Of a stretch of 64,000 nucleotides of DNA, positions 1 to 10,155 are shown in pieces (position 1 is the stretch's first letter; each line of letters starts with the position of its first letter). Position numbers and translations under genes: made by a program. This stretch comes from Celeribacter persicus (GTDB lineage: Bacteria > Pseudomonadota > Alphaproteobacteria > Rhodobacterales > Rhodobacteraceae), in the NCBI RefSeq assembly GCF_003050785.1, contig NZ_QAOH01000003.1, positions 1 to 64,000 of the forward strand, written 5' to 3'. The notes under the pieces are model-generated. The model had not been told where the DNA came from. It saw only the letters and a list, made by a program, of their open reading frames with translations, and made no database searches.

Positions 1-95
1 GGCGTATCTCAAACACGCTGGAAGCAGAGTTTTGCGTCGATGCGCTGAACGAAGCCATCCATAAGTTCGGCCCGCCAGAAATTATGAACACCGAC

Positions 96-381
96 AGTCA
101 TACGATTGATACCAGTTCTCGGATGGTTTGACTCAAACACTGATCGACCATTCGCTGGGTTGGTGCCGCATGGCTTCTCGGTTTGGTTTGACCCAAACAG
201 CGACCGACCTGACACGTGTCTTTCCCTGGACCTGTCGATCATCCGGGAACGCCTGCGGCGAGCTTGTCTCAAAGGTGCTGCCGTGACCCAAGAAGGGCCT
301 GACCATCCGGTCTCATGACTGTCCTGTCCCTGCATTCATCGAGGCGATGCTCGTTCTCTTGCCGCAGAAAAGGATCGTCAA
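96..381 (+). ncRNA. candidate IS110 bridge RNA region (left-end noncoding segment)
   Basis: IS110-group elements are known to encode a structured bridge RNA in the noncoding DNA upstream of the transposase that guides target and donor pairing. This segment has the right place and size. It holds two imperfect direct repeats of about 25 bp (near 125-149 and 186-210), each starting with a small hairpin (GTTTGACTCAAAC and GTTTGACCCAAAC). AACAGCGACC at 196-205 matches 9 of 10 bases of the reconstructed left target AACACCGACC, and GCTGCC at 277-282 is complementary to GGCAGC in the right flank. These matches are short and could be chance. The RNA ends are unknown. Confidence 0.35.
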
Positions 382-1461
382 ATGGCCAACAACCCAGAAA
401 CGTCTCACGTCGTCGGAGGCGTAGATACCCACAAGGATTTACATGTTGCAGCTGTCGTAGACCATTACGACCGGGTGCTCGGCACCGAGAGCTTTCCCAC
501 GACCCGTCATGGCTATCGCTTGATGTTGAACTGGATGCGGTCTTTCGGGGATCTGCAACGCGTCGGCATCGAATGTTCGGGCAGCTATGGCGCAGGGTTA
601 CTGCGCTATTTGCAGACAGCTGGCGTCGAAGTTCTGGAGGTGGTTACTGCCCCTGACAAAAATGAGCGCCGTCGCCGCGGCAAGAACGACGACTTCGACG
701 CAGAAAGTGCGGCCCATGCCGCCTTCACCGAACGGCGCACTGTCACACCGAGAAGCCGTGACGGTATGGTCGAAAGCCTCCGTGTTCTAAGGGTTTGCCG
801 AAAGACAGCCGTTCAGGCGCGCCGCATTGCTTTGCAAATGATCCAGACGACGATCGTCTGTGCCCCCGACAGATTGCGAGAACCCCTGCGTAAGATGACG
901 CGAATGCAGTTAATCCGCACACTGGCAGCTTGGCGGCCCGATCTCACGGCCTTTCGGCAGATCGAAGAAGCCTATCGCATCGCGCTCAAATCCCTGGCGC
1001 GGCGTTACCTCGAACTGCATGACGAGATCGCCGATCTGGATGACATGATTGAAGCCATCGTCAAGGACCTTGCTCCTGAGCTGCTCAAACAGACCGCGAT
1101 CGGCCTGAACAGCGCGGCGCAATTATTGCTGACGGCTGGCGACAATCCAGAGCGGTTGAAATCCGAAGCCAGCTTTGCCGCCCTTTGCGGCGTCAGTCCC
1201 GTGCCAGCGTCTTCTGGCAAAACTGTCAGGCACAGGTTGAACAGAGGCGGTGATCGCGCAGCCAATAGCGCGATCCACATTATCGCCATCGGACGTTTGC
1301 GACTGGACCCACGCACTCAAGCCTACGTTGCCAAACGGATCGCTGCCGGAAACTCAAAGCTGGAAGCCATTCGCAGCCTCAAACGTTACATCGCGCGCGA
1401 AGTCTTCGGCATCATCATGCGCCGCTACAAAGAGATCAACCAGACACAAATCGCCGCTTGA
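382..1461 (+). CDS. IS110-family transposase
   Basis: A 359-residue recombinase of the IS110 family. The N-terminal DEDD (RuvC-like) domain shows D15 in GGVDTHKD, E64 in GIECSGSYG and D103/D106 in KNDDFDAE. The C-terminal Transposase_20 domain carries the catalytic serine in ASSGKT (about residues 276-281), followed by HRLNRGGDRAANSAIH. Length and both domains are normal for the family, so it is probably functional. The start at ATG 382 has AGGA upstream. It is the only gene of the element and reads in the same direction as the disrupted IS3 transposase. Confidence 0.95.
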   Translation: MANNPETSHVVGGVDTHKDLHVAAVVDHYDRVLGTESFPTTRHGYRLMLNWMRSFGDLQRVGIECSGSYGAGLLRYLQTAGVEVLEVVTAPDKNERRRRGKNDDFDAESAAHAAFTERRTVTPRSRDGMVESLRVLRVCRKTAVQARRIALQMIQTTIVCAPDRLREPLRKMTRMQLIRTLAAWRPDLTAFRQIEEAYRIALKSLARRYLELHDEIADLDDMIEAIVKDLAPELLKQTAIGLNSAAQLLLTAGDNPERLKSEASFAALCGVSPVPASSGKTVRHRLNRGGDRAANSAIHIIAIGRLRLDPRTQAYVAKRIAAGNSKLEAIRSLKRYIAREVFGIIMRRYKEINQTQIAA

Positions 1462-1830
1462 CTCTTAGAAGGGCGTCCAGGGCAGCCAGTTCACGTCATT
1501 CGCCTGGACGGACCGGTTGCGCCGATCCGGCGTGCGTATCTCCATGGATGGCAAGGGGCGGTTCCTCGACAACATCTTCGTGGAACGGCTCTGGCGATCT
1601 CTGAAATACGAATGCGTTTATCTGCATGCATGGGAGACCGGATCAGAGGCCAAAGCTGGCGTCAGTAAGTGGATCGCGTTCTACAACCACAAGCGCCCTC
1701 ATTCCGCCCTTGGCGGCCAACCACCCGCTGTGATCTATTGGCAGCGAAATGAAACAACCCAACCCGATCAGCAGGTGCAAAGAGTAGCTTAAACTACGCC
1801 AGATATTGTCCAATATATGGGGAGTAGCTC

Positions 1831-2220
1831 ATTTTCTCTGGCCCTGATGAGTTTGAGTGGTACAATCCTGGCGTCGAGATCATTCCCACGGTTGCATCAA
1901 ATGCGGAGGACTATGTTGGTGACGCTATGTTCTCCCTGCTCACGCATGGAGCAGCCGTTTTTGCCGATGGCCGCATCATTACTGTAGGTGATGTATTTGA
2001 TTATGCCGATGGAATCAGTACATCCATTCCGTATCTCTTGGGTGATGGATATGACGGAGGAAGCGATTTCTCCAGCGCTTCAGATGTATTTGTGAATGAA
2101 AATGGGCTTTATAACAGTGGCCTCCTCATCAATGAGGCTGCGTATTTCATGACACCCCATTCCCAAATCCCGTTCATGTACCACTCGGGCCAGACCCTTT
2201 GGGAGGGCGTTTGGGTATGA
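1831..2220 (+). pseudogene. unknown protein, 5' end removed by the IS3 element
   Basis: The frame is open from the IS junction (first residues FSGPDEFEWYNPG) to the TGA at 2218-2220, giving about 129 residues with no start codon until ATG 1927. An in-frame stop inside the IS end (1825-1827) shows that the original N-terminus is missing. The remaining chain is rich in G, D, S and aromatic residues (GDGYDGG, SDFSSASD) and looks like a secreted or surface protein. I do not recognise the family. It overlaps the next gene by ATGA, so the two formed an operon. Base composition is less GC-rich than in the ribosomal block downstream, which suggests acquired DNA. Confidence 0.6.
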
Positions 2221-2960
2221 AACCTGATTTGTTCCGCAATTGGAGCCAAATCGCAATCTGCGCATTCGGGCTCGCGCTCACGGATGTCGCTGCGCATGCA
2301 GAGCAGAATGAGACCTCGACTTTACCTGACGGGCTTATTGAGTCTCACATCCTCGCAGGCCCAAAAGCAGCCAGAGAACGACAAAGTGAGCCTCCCGAGG
2401 GATACCAACCCGCACACTCTGCGCTCAACATGAAAATGAGCACTCGTCAGCTTTCCGGCAAACCGCCGATGGTCGTTTCCGACGCCATCATCGAAAGCGG
2501 CGACAAGATATGGTTCCCGCATGGGGTATATCAGTTTGATAATCTGACCATTTCCATGGATGCGGATATCGCCTTCGACGGCACACTGACGATCTTTACC
2601 GATTACATTGACTTGAGCGAAGCACGTCGTGCCAAAAACGCTGTTTTCGAAAAGAATGGAGGGCGACTGGTAAGATATCACGCCTGTCGCTTAGATCCGA
2701 GAACCCATATTACCGTCGAGAACCTGAAAATTATCGGCACGGGAACATCTCCTTTCCGAATGAACCCCCAGATCAGTGGAGATGAACTTTCCAGGTGCGG
2801 ACAAGTGGTGCCCATGTTTGTACTGATTGCCAAAAACGGGCGGGTCAGAATGCAGGATAACTATGGCCGCTATTTTGAAACCTATGTTTCCGAACTGAAT
2901 ACCGAGGCCCTCTCCTACATCGAATACACCATAGATCCCCTTTTGCCGGAGGGCGAATAA
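2217..2960 (+). CDS. secreted protein of unknown function
   Basis: A 247-residue product. ATG 2217 overlaps the stop of the preceding gene (ATGA), which supports this start over an in-frame GTG-type start at 2199. Residues 1-28 form a signal peptide ending AHA before EQN, so the protein is exported. The mature part contains alternating short beta-strand-like stretches (IWFPHGVYQF, IAFDGTLTIF, ITVENLKIIG) that recall beta-helix or surface polysaccharide-associated proteins, but no family is recognised. Two cysteines (in HACRLD and SRCGQ) could pair. It lies next to the IS nest and in lower-GC sequence. Its upstream partner is broken, so its expression is doubtful. Confidence 0.6.
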   Translation: MKPDLFRNWSQIAICAFGLALTDVAAHAEQNETSTLPDGLIESHILAGPKAARERQSEPPEGYQPAHSALNMKMSTRQLSGKPPMVVSDAIIESGDKIWFPHGVYQFDNLTISMDADIAFDGTLTIFTDYIDLSEARRAKNAVFEKNGGRLVRYHACRLDPRTHITVENLKIIGTGTSPFRMNPQISGDELSRCGQVVPMFVLIAKNGRVRMQDNYGRYFETYVSELNTEALSYIEYTIDPLLPEGE

Positions 2961-3100
2961 AGTCTTTCGCAGAAGGCGGAAAAGCTCTTCACGTGTTCAT
3001 TTCCGGCCCGGGTTCTCGGGACACCTTTGGCTTTGTCAAAATACCCTGCCACCCGCGGCTTGCACCATTGCCTGGCTTCCTAAACGGGATCACGCCTTCG

Positions 3101-3131
3101 CAAAAGAAAAGGCTCCGCGTTTGCGGAGCCT
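3101..3131 (-). terminator. rho-independent terminator of tuf1
   Basis: On the minus strand the stem GGCTCCGC, loop AAAC, stem GCGGAGCC is followed by TTTTCTTTT. It lies about 95 bp after the tuf1 stop and ends the rpsL-rpsG-fusA-tuf1 transcript. An identical copy sits after tuf2. Confidence 0.9.
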
Positions 3132-3225
3132 CTCTATTCTCAACCGGAGTGGGTTCTCGTGATCTTTTGCGAGCAAAAGACACTGTCACCCACCGGTCAG
3201 AGTTTCTTACAGAAACTCGACCCGA

Positions 3226-4401
<1,176 letters not shown>

Positions 4402-4428
4402 ATCGTGGCCTCCTGTGTAATTCGTGGT

Positions 4429-4451
4429 GGGGACCGGATAATCCGGTCCCC
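4429..4451 (-). other. perfect hairpin between fusA and tuf1
   Basis: GGGGACCGGAT and ATCCGGTCCCC form an 11-bp perfect stem around a single central base. It lies between the fusA stop and the tuf1 start. No T-run follows on the minus strand, so it is more likely an mRNA processing or stabilising element than a terminator. It lies outside the tuf repeat and is absent upstream of tuf2. Confidence 0.6.
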
Positions 4452-4460
4452 GTGTTGGGC

Positions 4461-6578
4461 TTAGGCGTATTTCGCCTGGATTTCTTCCGAGATGTTGCTC
4501 GGCACCGGTTCGTAATGGTCGAACTGCATCGTAAACTGCGCGCGGCCCGAGGACATGGAGCGCAGGGTGTTGATGTAGCCGAACATGTTGGCGAGCGGCA
4601 CGAAGGCGTTGATCGCCACCGCGTTGCCGCGCGGTTCCTGACCGGTCACCTGCCCACGACGGGAGGTGAGGTCACCAATGATGCCACCGGTGTATTCTTC
4701 CGGAGTGATCACTTCGACTTTCATCATCGGCTCGAGCAGTTTCGCGCCGGCCTTTTTGAGACCTTCACGCATGCACATACGAGACGCGATTTCGAACGCC
4801 AGAACCGAGGAGTCGACGTCGTGGAACTTACCATCGAGGAGCGCCACCTTGAAGTCGATCACCGGGAAGCCCGCGAGCGGACCGGAGTCCATCACGGATT
4901 TGATGCCTTTTTCGACACCCGGGATGTATTCCTTCGGCACGGCACCGCCGACGATACGGGACTCAAAAGAGTAGCCTTCGCCCGGCTCGGTCGGAACGAT
5001 CTCCAGTTTCACCTCAGCGAACTGACCGGAACCACCGGACTGTTTCTTGTGGGTGTAGGAGTGCTCGATCTTGTGGGAGATGGTCTCACGGTAGGCCACC
5101 TGAGGCGCACCGATGTTGGCTTCCACTTTGAACTCGCGCTTCAGACGGTCCACGAGGATGTCGAGGTGAAGTTCGCCCATGCCCTTCATGATGGTCTGAC
5201 CGGACTCGAGGTCGGTTTCGACGCGGAAGGACGGGTCTTCGGCGGCAAGACGCGCCAGACCTGCGGACATTTTCTCCTGGTCACCCTTGGTTTTCGGCTC
5301 GACCGCAATCTCGATCACCGGATCCGGGAAGGTCATGGTTTCGAGCACGACCGGATCCTTGGCGTCGCAAAGCGTGTCACCGGTGGTCGTGTCTTTCAGA
5401 CCGGCCAGAGCGATGATGTCGCCGGCAAAGGCTTCCTCGATCTCCTCACGGTTGTTGGAGTGCATCATCATCATACGACCGATGCGCTCTTTCTTACCTT
5501 TGGTGGAGTTCAGGATGCTGTCGCCTTTGTTCATCACGCCGGAGTAGATCCGGGTAAAGGTCAGCGAACCCACGAACGGGTCGTTCATGATTTTGAACGC
5601 GAGACCGGCGAAGGGCATGTTGTCGTCCGCACGGCGGGCGATGTTGCGCACCTCTTCCTCGTCGCCCGGTTTGAAGCCCATGTAATCCGGGACATCCAGC
5701 GGGGACGGGAGGTAGTCGATCACGGCGTTCAGGAGCGGCTGCACGCCTTTATTCTTGAACGCGGACCCGCCGAGCATCGGCACGAAGGACATCGACAGGC
5801 AGCCCTTGCGGAGCAGCGCGCGGAGCGTCGGAACGTCCGGCTCTTCACCTTCGAGGTAGGCCATCATCGCGTCGTCGTCCATTTCGACGGCGGCTTCGAT
5901 CATCTTGCCACGCCATTCGTCGGCCTGATCCTGAAGCTCCGGACGGATGTCTTCGAGAACCCAGGACGCGCCGAGGTCGTCGCCTTTCCAGAGCCATTCC
6001 TTCATCAGAACGAGGTCGAGGAGGCCCTCAAGCTCGGTCTCGGCACCGATCGGGATTGCAACCGGAACCGGACGGGCACCGGTGCGGTCTTCGATCATGC
6101 GCACGCAGTTGAAGAAGTCGGCACCGATCTTGTCCATCTTGTTGACGAACACGATACGCGGAACCTTGTAGCGGTCGGCCTGACGCCACACGGTTTCGGT
6201 TTGCGGCTCAACACCGGCGTTGGCGTCGAGCACGGCAACCGCACCGTCGAGCACGGCGAGCGAACGTTCCACCTCGATGGTGAAGTCCACGTGGCCGGGG
6301 GTGTCGATGATGTTGAAGCGGTGCTTCGGGGTCTGGGCGGTTTCACCGTCTTCGGTGCGCTCCCAGAAAGTGGTCGTCGCAGCCGAGGTGATGGTGATGC
6401 CGCGTTCCTGCTCCTGCTCCATCCAGTCCATGGTGGCTGCACCGTCGTGCACCTCACCGATGTTGTGGGACTTCCCGGTGTAGTAGAGGATGCGTTCCGA
6501 CGTGGTGGTCTTGCCAGCGTCGATATGCGCCATGATACCGAAGTTGCGGTACCGGTCGAGGGGATAATCGCGTGCCAT
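4461..6578 (-). CDS. fusA: elongation factor G
   Basis: A 705-residue ribosomal translocase GTPase. The N-terminus has the P-loop AHIDAGKT, the switch I region with [15 protein letters not shown], and NKMD, followed by EF-G domains II to V ending with [15 protein letters not shown]. Length is normal. It is third in the str operon (rpsL-rpsG-fusA-tuf), with a 23-bp gap from rpsG and a 59-bp gap to tuf1. It acts in the cytoplasm with GTP to move tRNAs and mRNA, and with RRF in ribosome recycling. It will share the strong rpsL promoter. No anomaly is seen in the sequence. Confidence 0.98.
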   Translation of the reverse strand: MARDYPLDRYRNFGIMAHIDAGKTTTSERILYYTGKSHNIGEVHDGAATMDWMEQEQERGITITSAATTTFWERTEDGETAQTPKHRFNIIDTPGHVDFTIEVERSLAVLDGAVAVLDANAGVEPQTETVWRQADRYKVPRIVFVNKMDKIGADFFNCVRMIEDRTGARPVPVAIPIGAETELEGLLDLVLMKEWLWKGDDLGASWVLEDIRPELQDQADEWRGKMIEAAVEMDDDAMMAYLEGEEPDVPTLRALLRKGCLSMSFVPMLGGSAFKNKGVQPLLNAVIDYLPSPLDVPDYMGFKPGDEEEVRNIARRADDNMPFAGLAFKIMNDPFVGSLTFTRIYSGVMNKGDSILNSTKGKKERIGRMMMMHSNNREEIEEAFAGDIIALAGLKDTTTGDTLCDAKDPVVLETMTFPDPVIEIAVEPKTKGDQEKMSAGLARLAAEDPSFRVETDLESGQTIMKGMGELHLDILVDRLKREFKVEANIGAPQVAYRETISHKIEHSYTHKKQSGGSGQFAEVKLEIVPTEPGEGYSFESRIVGGAVPKEYIPGVEKGIKSVMDSGPLAGFPVIDFKVALLDGKFHDVDSSVLAFEIASRMCMREGLKKAGAKLLEPMMKVEVITPEEYTGGIIGDLTSRRGQVTGQEPRGNAVAINAFVPLANMFGYINTLRSMSSGRAQFTMQFDHYEPVPSNISEEIQAKYA

Positions 6579-6601
6579 GGGGCTCGTGTCCTTCGGTTTT
6601 G

Positions 6602-7084
<483 letters not shown>

Positions 7085-7456
7085 TTACTTCGGACGCTTC
7101 GCGCCGTATTTCGAGCGACGCTGTTTACGGTCTTTGACGCCTTGGGTGTCGAGGACACCACGGAGGATGTGGTAACGCACACCCGGAAGGTCTTTTACAC
7201 GGCCGCCGCGGATCAGAACCACGGAGTGTTCCTGAAGGTTGTGGCTTTCACCGGGGATGTAGGAGATGACCTCGAAACCGTTGGTCAGGCGGACCTTGGC
7301 AACTTTCCGCATAGCGGAGTTCGGTTTCTTCGGGGTGGTGGTGTAGACGCGCGTGCAGACGCCGCGCTTCTGGGGGCATTGTTCCAAGTGCTGCGACTTG
7401 GAAACCTTACGTTTGGGCTGACGCGGTTTGCGGATCAGCTGCTGAATCGTCGGCAT
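7085..7456 (-). CDS. rpsL: 30S ribosomal protein S12
   Basis: A 123-residue decoding-centre protein, first gene of the str operon. The two loops that contact the A site are intact: [12 protein letters not shown] (lysine 43 region) and [13 protein letters not shown] (lysine 88 region), both in the streptomycin-sensitive form. It starts [12 protein letters not shown], as in homologues. It is preceded by a leader of about 220 nt and a near-consensus promoter at 7687-7715. The gene is followed at 12 bp by rpsG. Confidence 0.98.
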   Translation of the reverse strand: MPTIQQLIRKPRQPKRKVSKSQHLEQCPQKRGVCTRVYTTTPKKPNSAMRKVAKVRLTNGFEVISYIPGESHNLQEHSVVLIRGGRVKDLPGVRYHILRGVLDTQGVKDRKQRRSKYGAKRPK

Positions 7457-7686
7457 AGGGCTCTTTCCCGTTTCCTAGACTTCTGTGAACCTCGGCTTTT
7501 GCCGGGGCGATTACGTTGGTTGTGTCACGCGACATGCGCATAACACGAAAACCCGCAATCGTTCCCATTCCGAGGCGAACGACGCGGTGAGTTCCCAGAG
7601 GATGAGAGCCTCAAAGTGGCTCGCATCTTGATCACTACGATTTGAGAGTCGGCAAACAGAGTCAGACCCTGAGCCGGATGGGGCGC

Positions 7687-7715
7687 GGTATAGGTAGAGT
7701 CGACAGGCTTGTCAA
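7687..7715 (-). promoter_or_regulatory. sigma-70-type promoter of the rpsL-rpsG-fusA-tuf1 operon
   Basis: On the minus strand TTGACA (7710-7715), a 17-bp spacer and TATACC (7687-7692) form a near-consensus promoter. Transcription would start near 7680, giving an untranslated leader of about 220 nt before rpsL. The -35 box contains the TGA stop codon of the upstream DMT transporter gene (7712-7714), so the promoter is embedded in that gene's end. Confidence 0.75.
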
Positions 7716-8626
7716 CAGCCGCCGCCCTCTCTTCCTGCCCGGCGTTTCAACCGCGCCTCGCGTAGCACCGTGTAGATGCCCGTCGCTGCAATCGTGCCCG
7801 CGCCTGCCAGCGCCAGAAGGTTCGGCCATTCCCCGAAGGCGAAGAAGCCGATCACCAGCGCCCAGATCAGCGCGGTATAGCGAAACGGCGAAATGAAAGA
7901 CATCTCCCCCACCCGCATCACCGCGACGGAAAGCACATAACCGACGAGGACAAAGGCGGCGGAGCCGAAGAGCTGCACGGAGGTTTTCACCGTCATCGGC
8001 GTCCAGTCGATGCCCAGAGACAAAAAGCCAGTGATAATCCCGACCGCCACGATCGCACCGAAGGTCACCGTGGAATTGGGTACGCTCTGATGCATCTTGC
8101 GCACGATGATATCGCGCAACGTGACACAGAGCATCGCCGCCACGGCCCAAAGCCCATAGGCGCTGAACCCGTCCGTTCCCGGTTGCACGATCATGAGCAC
8201 CCCGAGGAACCCGATGAAGATCGCAATCATCCGCCGCCAACCCAAAGGATCGCGAAACAGCAACCAGCCCGCGATGGTGATCGACAGTGGCATGGTTTGC
8301 ATGATCGCCGTGGCATTGGCCAGCGGCACATGTTTGAGCGCGGTGAGAAAACACATCGCCGCCCCCACTTCGGCCATAGAACGCAGGATGACCAACGCCC
8401 AGTCACGACGGGAGAGGTCAAACCGCACCGGCCCGATGATCAGCGTGAGCACAAGATAAAGCATCGCAAGGTTCAACACCGCGCGCAAAAACAGCGCCTG
8501 AAACAGCGGCACCTCGACAAGAACGCCCTTCATGAAACTGTCATTGGTGGTGAAGGCCGCCATGGAGAGCGACATGAGCACCGCACCGCGGGTGTTGTCG
8601 GGCAAGCGTGAGAGCAGGGTCATCAT
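7712..8626 (-). CDS. DMT-superfamily (EamA) membrane transporter
   Basis: A 304-residue inner-membrane protein with about ten transmembrane segments in two EamA repeats, as in drug/metabolite transporters (RhaT/YdcZ type). It begins MMTLLSRLPDNTRG with the first helix around residues 13-35, and shows the repeated glycine/proline-rich helices typical of the family (FLGVLMIVQPG, ALAGAGTIAATGIY). The substrate cannot be predicted. It sits between rpsL and a divergent glycosyltransferase gene, and its stop codon overlaps the rpsL promoter. It may be an insertion into the ancestral rpoC-rpsL spacing. Confidence 0.88.
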   Translation of the reverse strand: MMTLLSRLPDNTRGAVLMSLSMAAFTTNDSFMKGVLVEVPLFQALFLRAVLNLAMLYLVLTLIIGPVRFDLSRRDWALVILRSMAEVGAAMCFLTALKHVPLANATAIMQTMPLSITIAGWLLFRDPLGWRRMIAIFIGFLGVLMIVQPGTDGFSAYGLWAVAAMLCVTLRDIIVRKMHQSVPNSTVTFGAIVAVGIITGFLSLGIDWTPMTVKTSVQLFGSAAFVLVGYVLSVAVMRVGEMSFISPFRYTALIWALVIGFFAFGEWPNLLALAGAGTIAATGIYTVLREARLKRRAGREGGGC

Positions 8627-8767
8627 GAAGCGTCCTTTCCGCCCCCCGCTATCATCGACCGACAGGCCAGAAAAGAGGGATCGTCACAGAGCGAATACGC
8701 GCGGCTTGCTCTCCGCAGGAGGCCATGCATAGTGAGGCACGGAAGAGTGCGATTTCAGGTGGGGTAA

Positions 8768-9766
8768 ATGGGCGAGCGTCTCGTCGTCACGACCATGCGC
8801 AACGAGGGACCGTTCATCCTTGAGTGGGTGGCCTGGTATCTCATGCTGGGCTTCGATCATCTGGTCGTGTTTTACAACGATTGCACCGATCATTCGCCGG
8901 AGTTGTTGCAGGCCCTCGACGCGGCCGGCGTCATCACCGCCGTGCCCTATGTCCCGAAGCCGGACCGCCCGGTGAAACAGACGACGCTGAAGCTGATGTC
9001 GGATCACCCGCGCATCCGGGCGGCGGAATGGGTGTTCAACATCGACGTGGACGAATTTCTGGTGGTACATGTGGGCGACGGGCTGCTCGACGATCTTCTG
9101 GCGACGTTCGATATGGCCGAGACCCATGCAATCGCCGTGCACTGGCGCTGTTTCGGCGACAGCGGTCAGGTGCGCTGGACAGACGATCTGACCCATCGCA
9201 GGTTCCTCCGGGCCTCGGAACGGCGCCACAAAGGCAATGTCTTTTTCAAATCACTGGTGCGCTGGCCGATGGATTTCTGGCGGCTCGGCGTGCATTCCCC
9301 AAAAGGCTGGCGGGGCAAGGGGGCCTGGGGCGCGCGGCCCAATCAGCTCAAACGCTGCGACGGGGCGACCATGCGGCGGTATCATCCGAAAGATAACCCG
9401 GTGATGATGACAAAATCCCGCTGGATCACCCATGATTACGCCCAGCTTAACCATTACGCCTCGCGCACATGGGAAAGCTTCGCGCTCAAGATGGGCACGC
9501 CCTCCTCCGTGGCAGGCAAGGATCGCTATACCGAGACGTTTTTCAAGGGCAAGAACCGCAACGAGGAACTGGACGAAAGTGCGCTGAAATACTCGGAGCG
9601 GTTCGATGCGGTTTATGGCGAGTTCACCCGCGAGCCGGAACTGATGCGGCTACACCATCTGTGCTGCATGGATTACGTCGAACGACTGGCCGAGGTACAC
9701 GGGTTCGAGGCGGAGGAAGACCCGCGGTGGGTTCATCACCGGGACGAAGCAGTGCGGTTGGGGTGA
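8768..9766 (+). CDS. glycosyltransferase family 2-like protein
   Basis: A 332-residue cytoplasmic protein resembling the Glyco_tranf_2_4 group common in Rhodobacterales. It starts MGERLVVTTMRNEGPF, a nucleotide-sugar binding fold entry, followed by WVAWYLMLGFDHLVV and the metal-binding NIDVDEFLVV (DxD-like) near residues 95-104. No transmembrane segment or signal peptide is seen. It is divergent from the DMT transporter and stands alone between that gene and the broken small gene at 9830. The donor and acceptor are unknown; a cell-surface glycan role is a reasonable guess. A related protein is encoded at 20098-21012. Confidence 0.82.
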   Translation: MGERLVVTTMRNEGPFILEWVAWYLMLGFDHLVVFYNDCTDHSPELLQALDAAGVITAVPYVPKPDRPVKQTTLKLMSDHPRIRAAEWVFNIDVDEFLVVHVGDGLLDDLLATFDMAETHAIAVHWRCFGDSGQVRWTDDLTHRRFLRASERRHKGNVFFKSLVRWPMDFWRLGVHSPKGWRGKGAWGARPNQLKRCDGATMRRYHPKDNPVMMTKSRWITHDYAQLNHYASRTWESFALKMGTPSSVAGKDRYTETFFKGKNRNEELDESALKYSERFDAVYGEFTREPELMRLHHLCCMDYVERLAEVHGFEAEEDPRWVHHRDEAVRLG

Positions 9767-9829
9767 ACCAAGCTATCAAGCGATTAAAACCAGAAAGCAA
9801 ACAATTCGAGCAATCGGGAAAGTCGAGAT

Positions 9830-10047
9830 ATGAGCGACAAAGACAGGCTTGAAGAACTCATTCATTTGACCAACGGCGGTGGATTGGGTGATACAGAAGT
9901 ACGTGAGTAATACGAGCGCGAGAAATCAAGCATCTACAATTTAAGTTCGCTCAGCATAACAACATTAAAATCGGTATTTTTGCTGCGCTTATAGGTGCCG
10001 CAACGACAGTTATCTCATCTTTGCTGATTAAGCTTTTCTTTGGCTAA
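9830..10047 (+). pseudogene. small membrane protein, probably broken by a stop and a frameshift
   Basis: ATG 9830 opens MSDKDRLEELIHLTNGGG and runs 26 codons to TAA at 9908. Just after it, the frame shifted by two bases reads on without stops as REIKHLQFKFAQHNN followed by a hydrophobic helix (GIFAALIGAATTVISSLL) and a basic tail, ending TAA 10045-10047. Changing the first stop to a sense codon and removing two bases of the gaga stretch near 9920 would give one protein of about 70 residues with a soluble coiled N-part and a C-terminal membrane anchor. No family is recognised. It could instead be two unrelated chance frames, so confidence is modest. Confidence 0.4.
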
Positions 10048-10104
10048 TATCCTCCCGCCCTCACAAAGAAGGTGTATGCGTCAAATTGGAATTTACCCAA
10101 ACCC

Positions 10105-10134
10105 AAAAGGCCCCGCGTTTCCGCAGGGCCTTTC
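10105..10134 (-). terminator. rho-independent terminator after rpoC (probably bidirectional)
   Basis: AGGCCCTGCG, loop GAAA, CGCGGGGCCT, then TTTTGGG on the minus strand; it lies just after the rpoC stop. On the plus strand the same hairpin is followed by TTTCGTTTTT, so it can also stop transcription from the glycosyltransferase side. Confidence 0.85.
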
Positions 10135-10155
10135 GTTTTTCCATACCGGATCGAC

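Larger units (their letters stand above)
96..1477 (+). mobile_element. IS110-family insertion sequence inserted in the IS3 transposase
   Basis: The boundaries follow from restoring the interrupted reading frame: left flank aacaccgac (87-95), right flank cagggcagccag from 1478. The element is about 1382 bp with no obvious terminal inverted repeats and no clear target duplication, as expected for IS110 elements. It has a 286-bp noncoding left segment, one transposase gene at 382-1461, and a very short right tail. One base of ambiguity remains at the junction because c is shared. It looks complete and may be active. Confidence 0.88.
3..1792 (+). pseudogene. IS3-family transposase (DDE), split by an IS110 insertion
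   Basis: Reading 3-95 gives a transposase core segment ending in NTD. Joining base 95 to 1478 restores NTDQGSQFTS, the standard second-aspartate motif of the IS3 rve integrase domain, and continues to the catalytic glutamate in VERLWRSLKYE and the C-terminal YNHKRPHSALGGQPP signature. The stop is TAA at 1790-1792. The first catalytic aspartate lies upstream of the window. The protein cannot be made intact because 1382 bp of IS110 DNA separates the two parts; the downstream 91-residue piece from ATG 1517 would be only an inactive tail. The assignment to the IS3 family is firm; the exact subgroup is not determined. Confidence 0.9.
1..1831 (+). mobile_element. IS3-family insertion sequence, right part, interrupted by IS110
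   Basis: The window opens inside an IS3-type element; its left end lies outside. Transposase coding sequence is readable at 3-95 and resumes in the same frame at 1478-1792. The likely right end lies near 1831, where the sequence reads ggggagtagctca, resembling the terminal repeats of this IS family. Host sequence starts immediately after it. The block 96-1477 is a foreign IS110-type element. The IS3 element is therefore dead as an autonomous mobile element in this copy, and its own insertion appears to have removed the 5' end of the gene starting at 1831. Confidence 0.85.
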
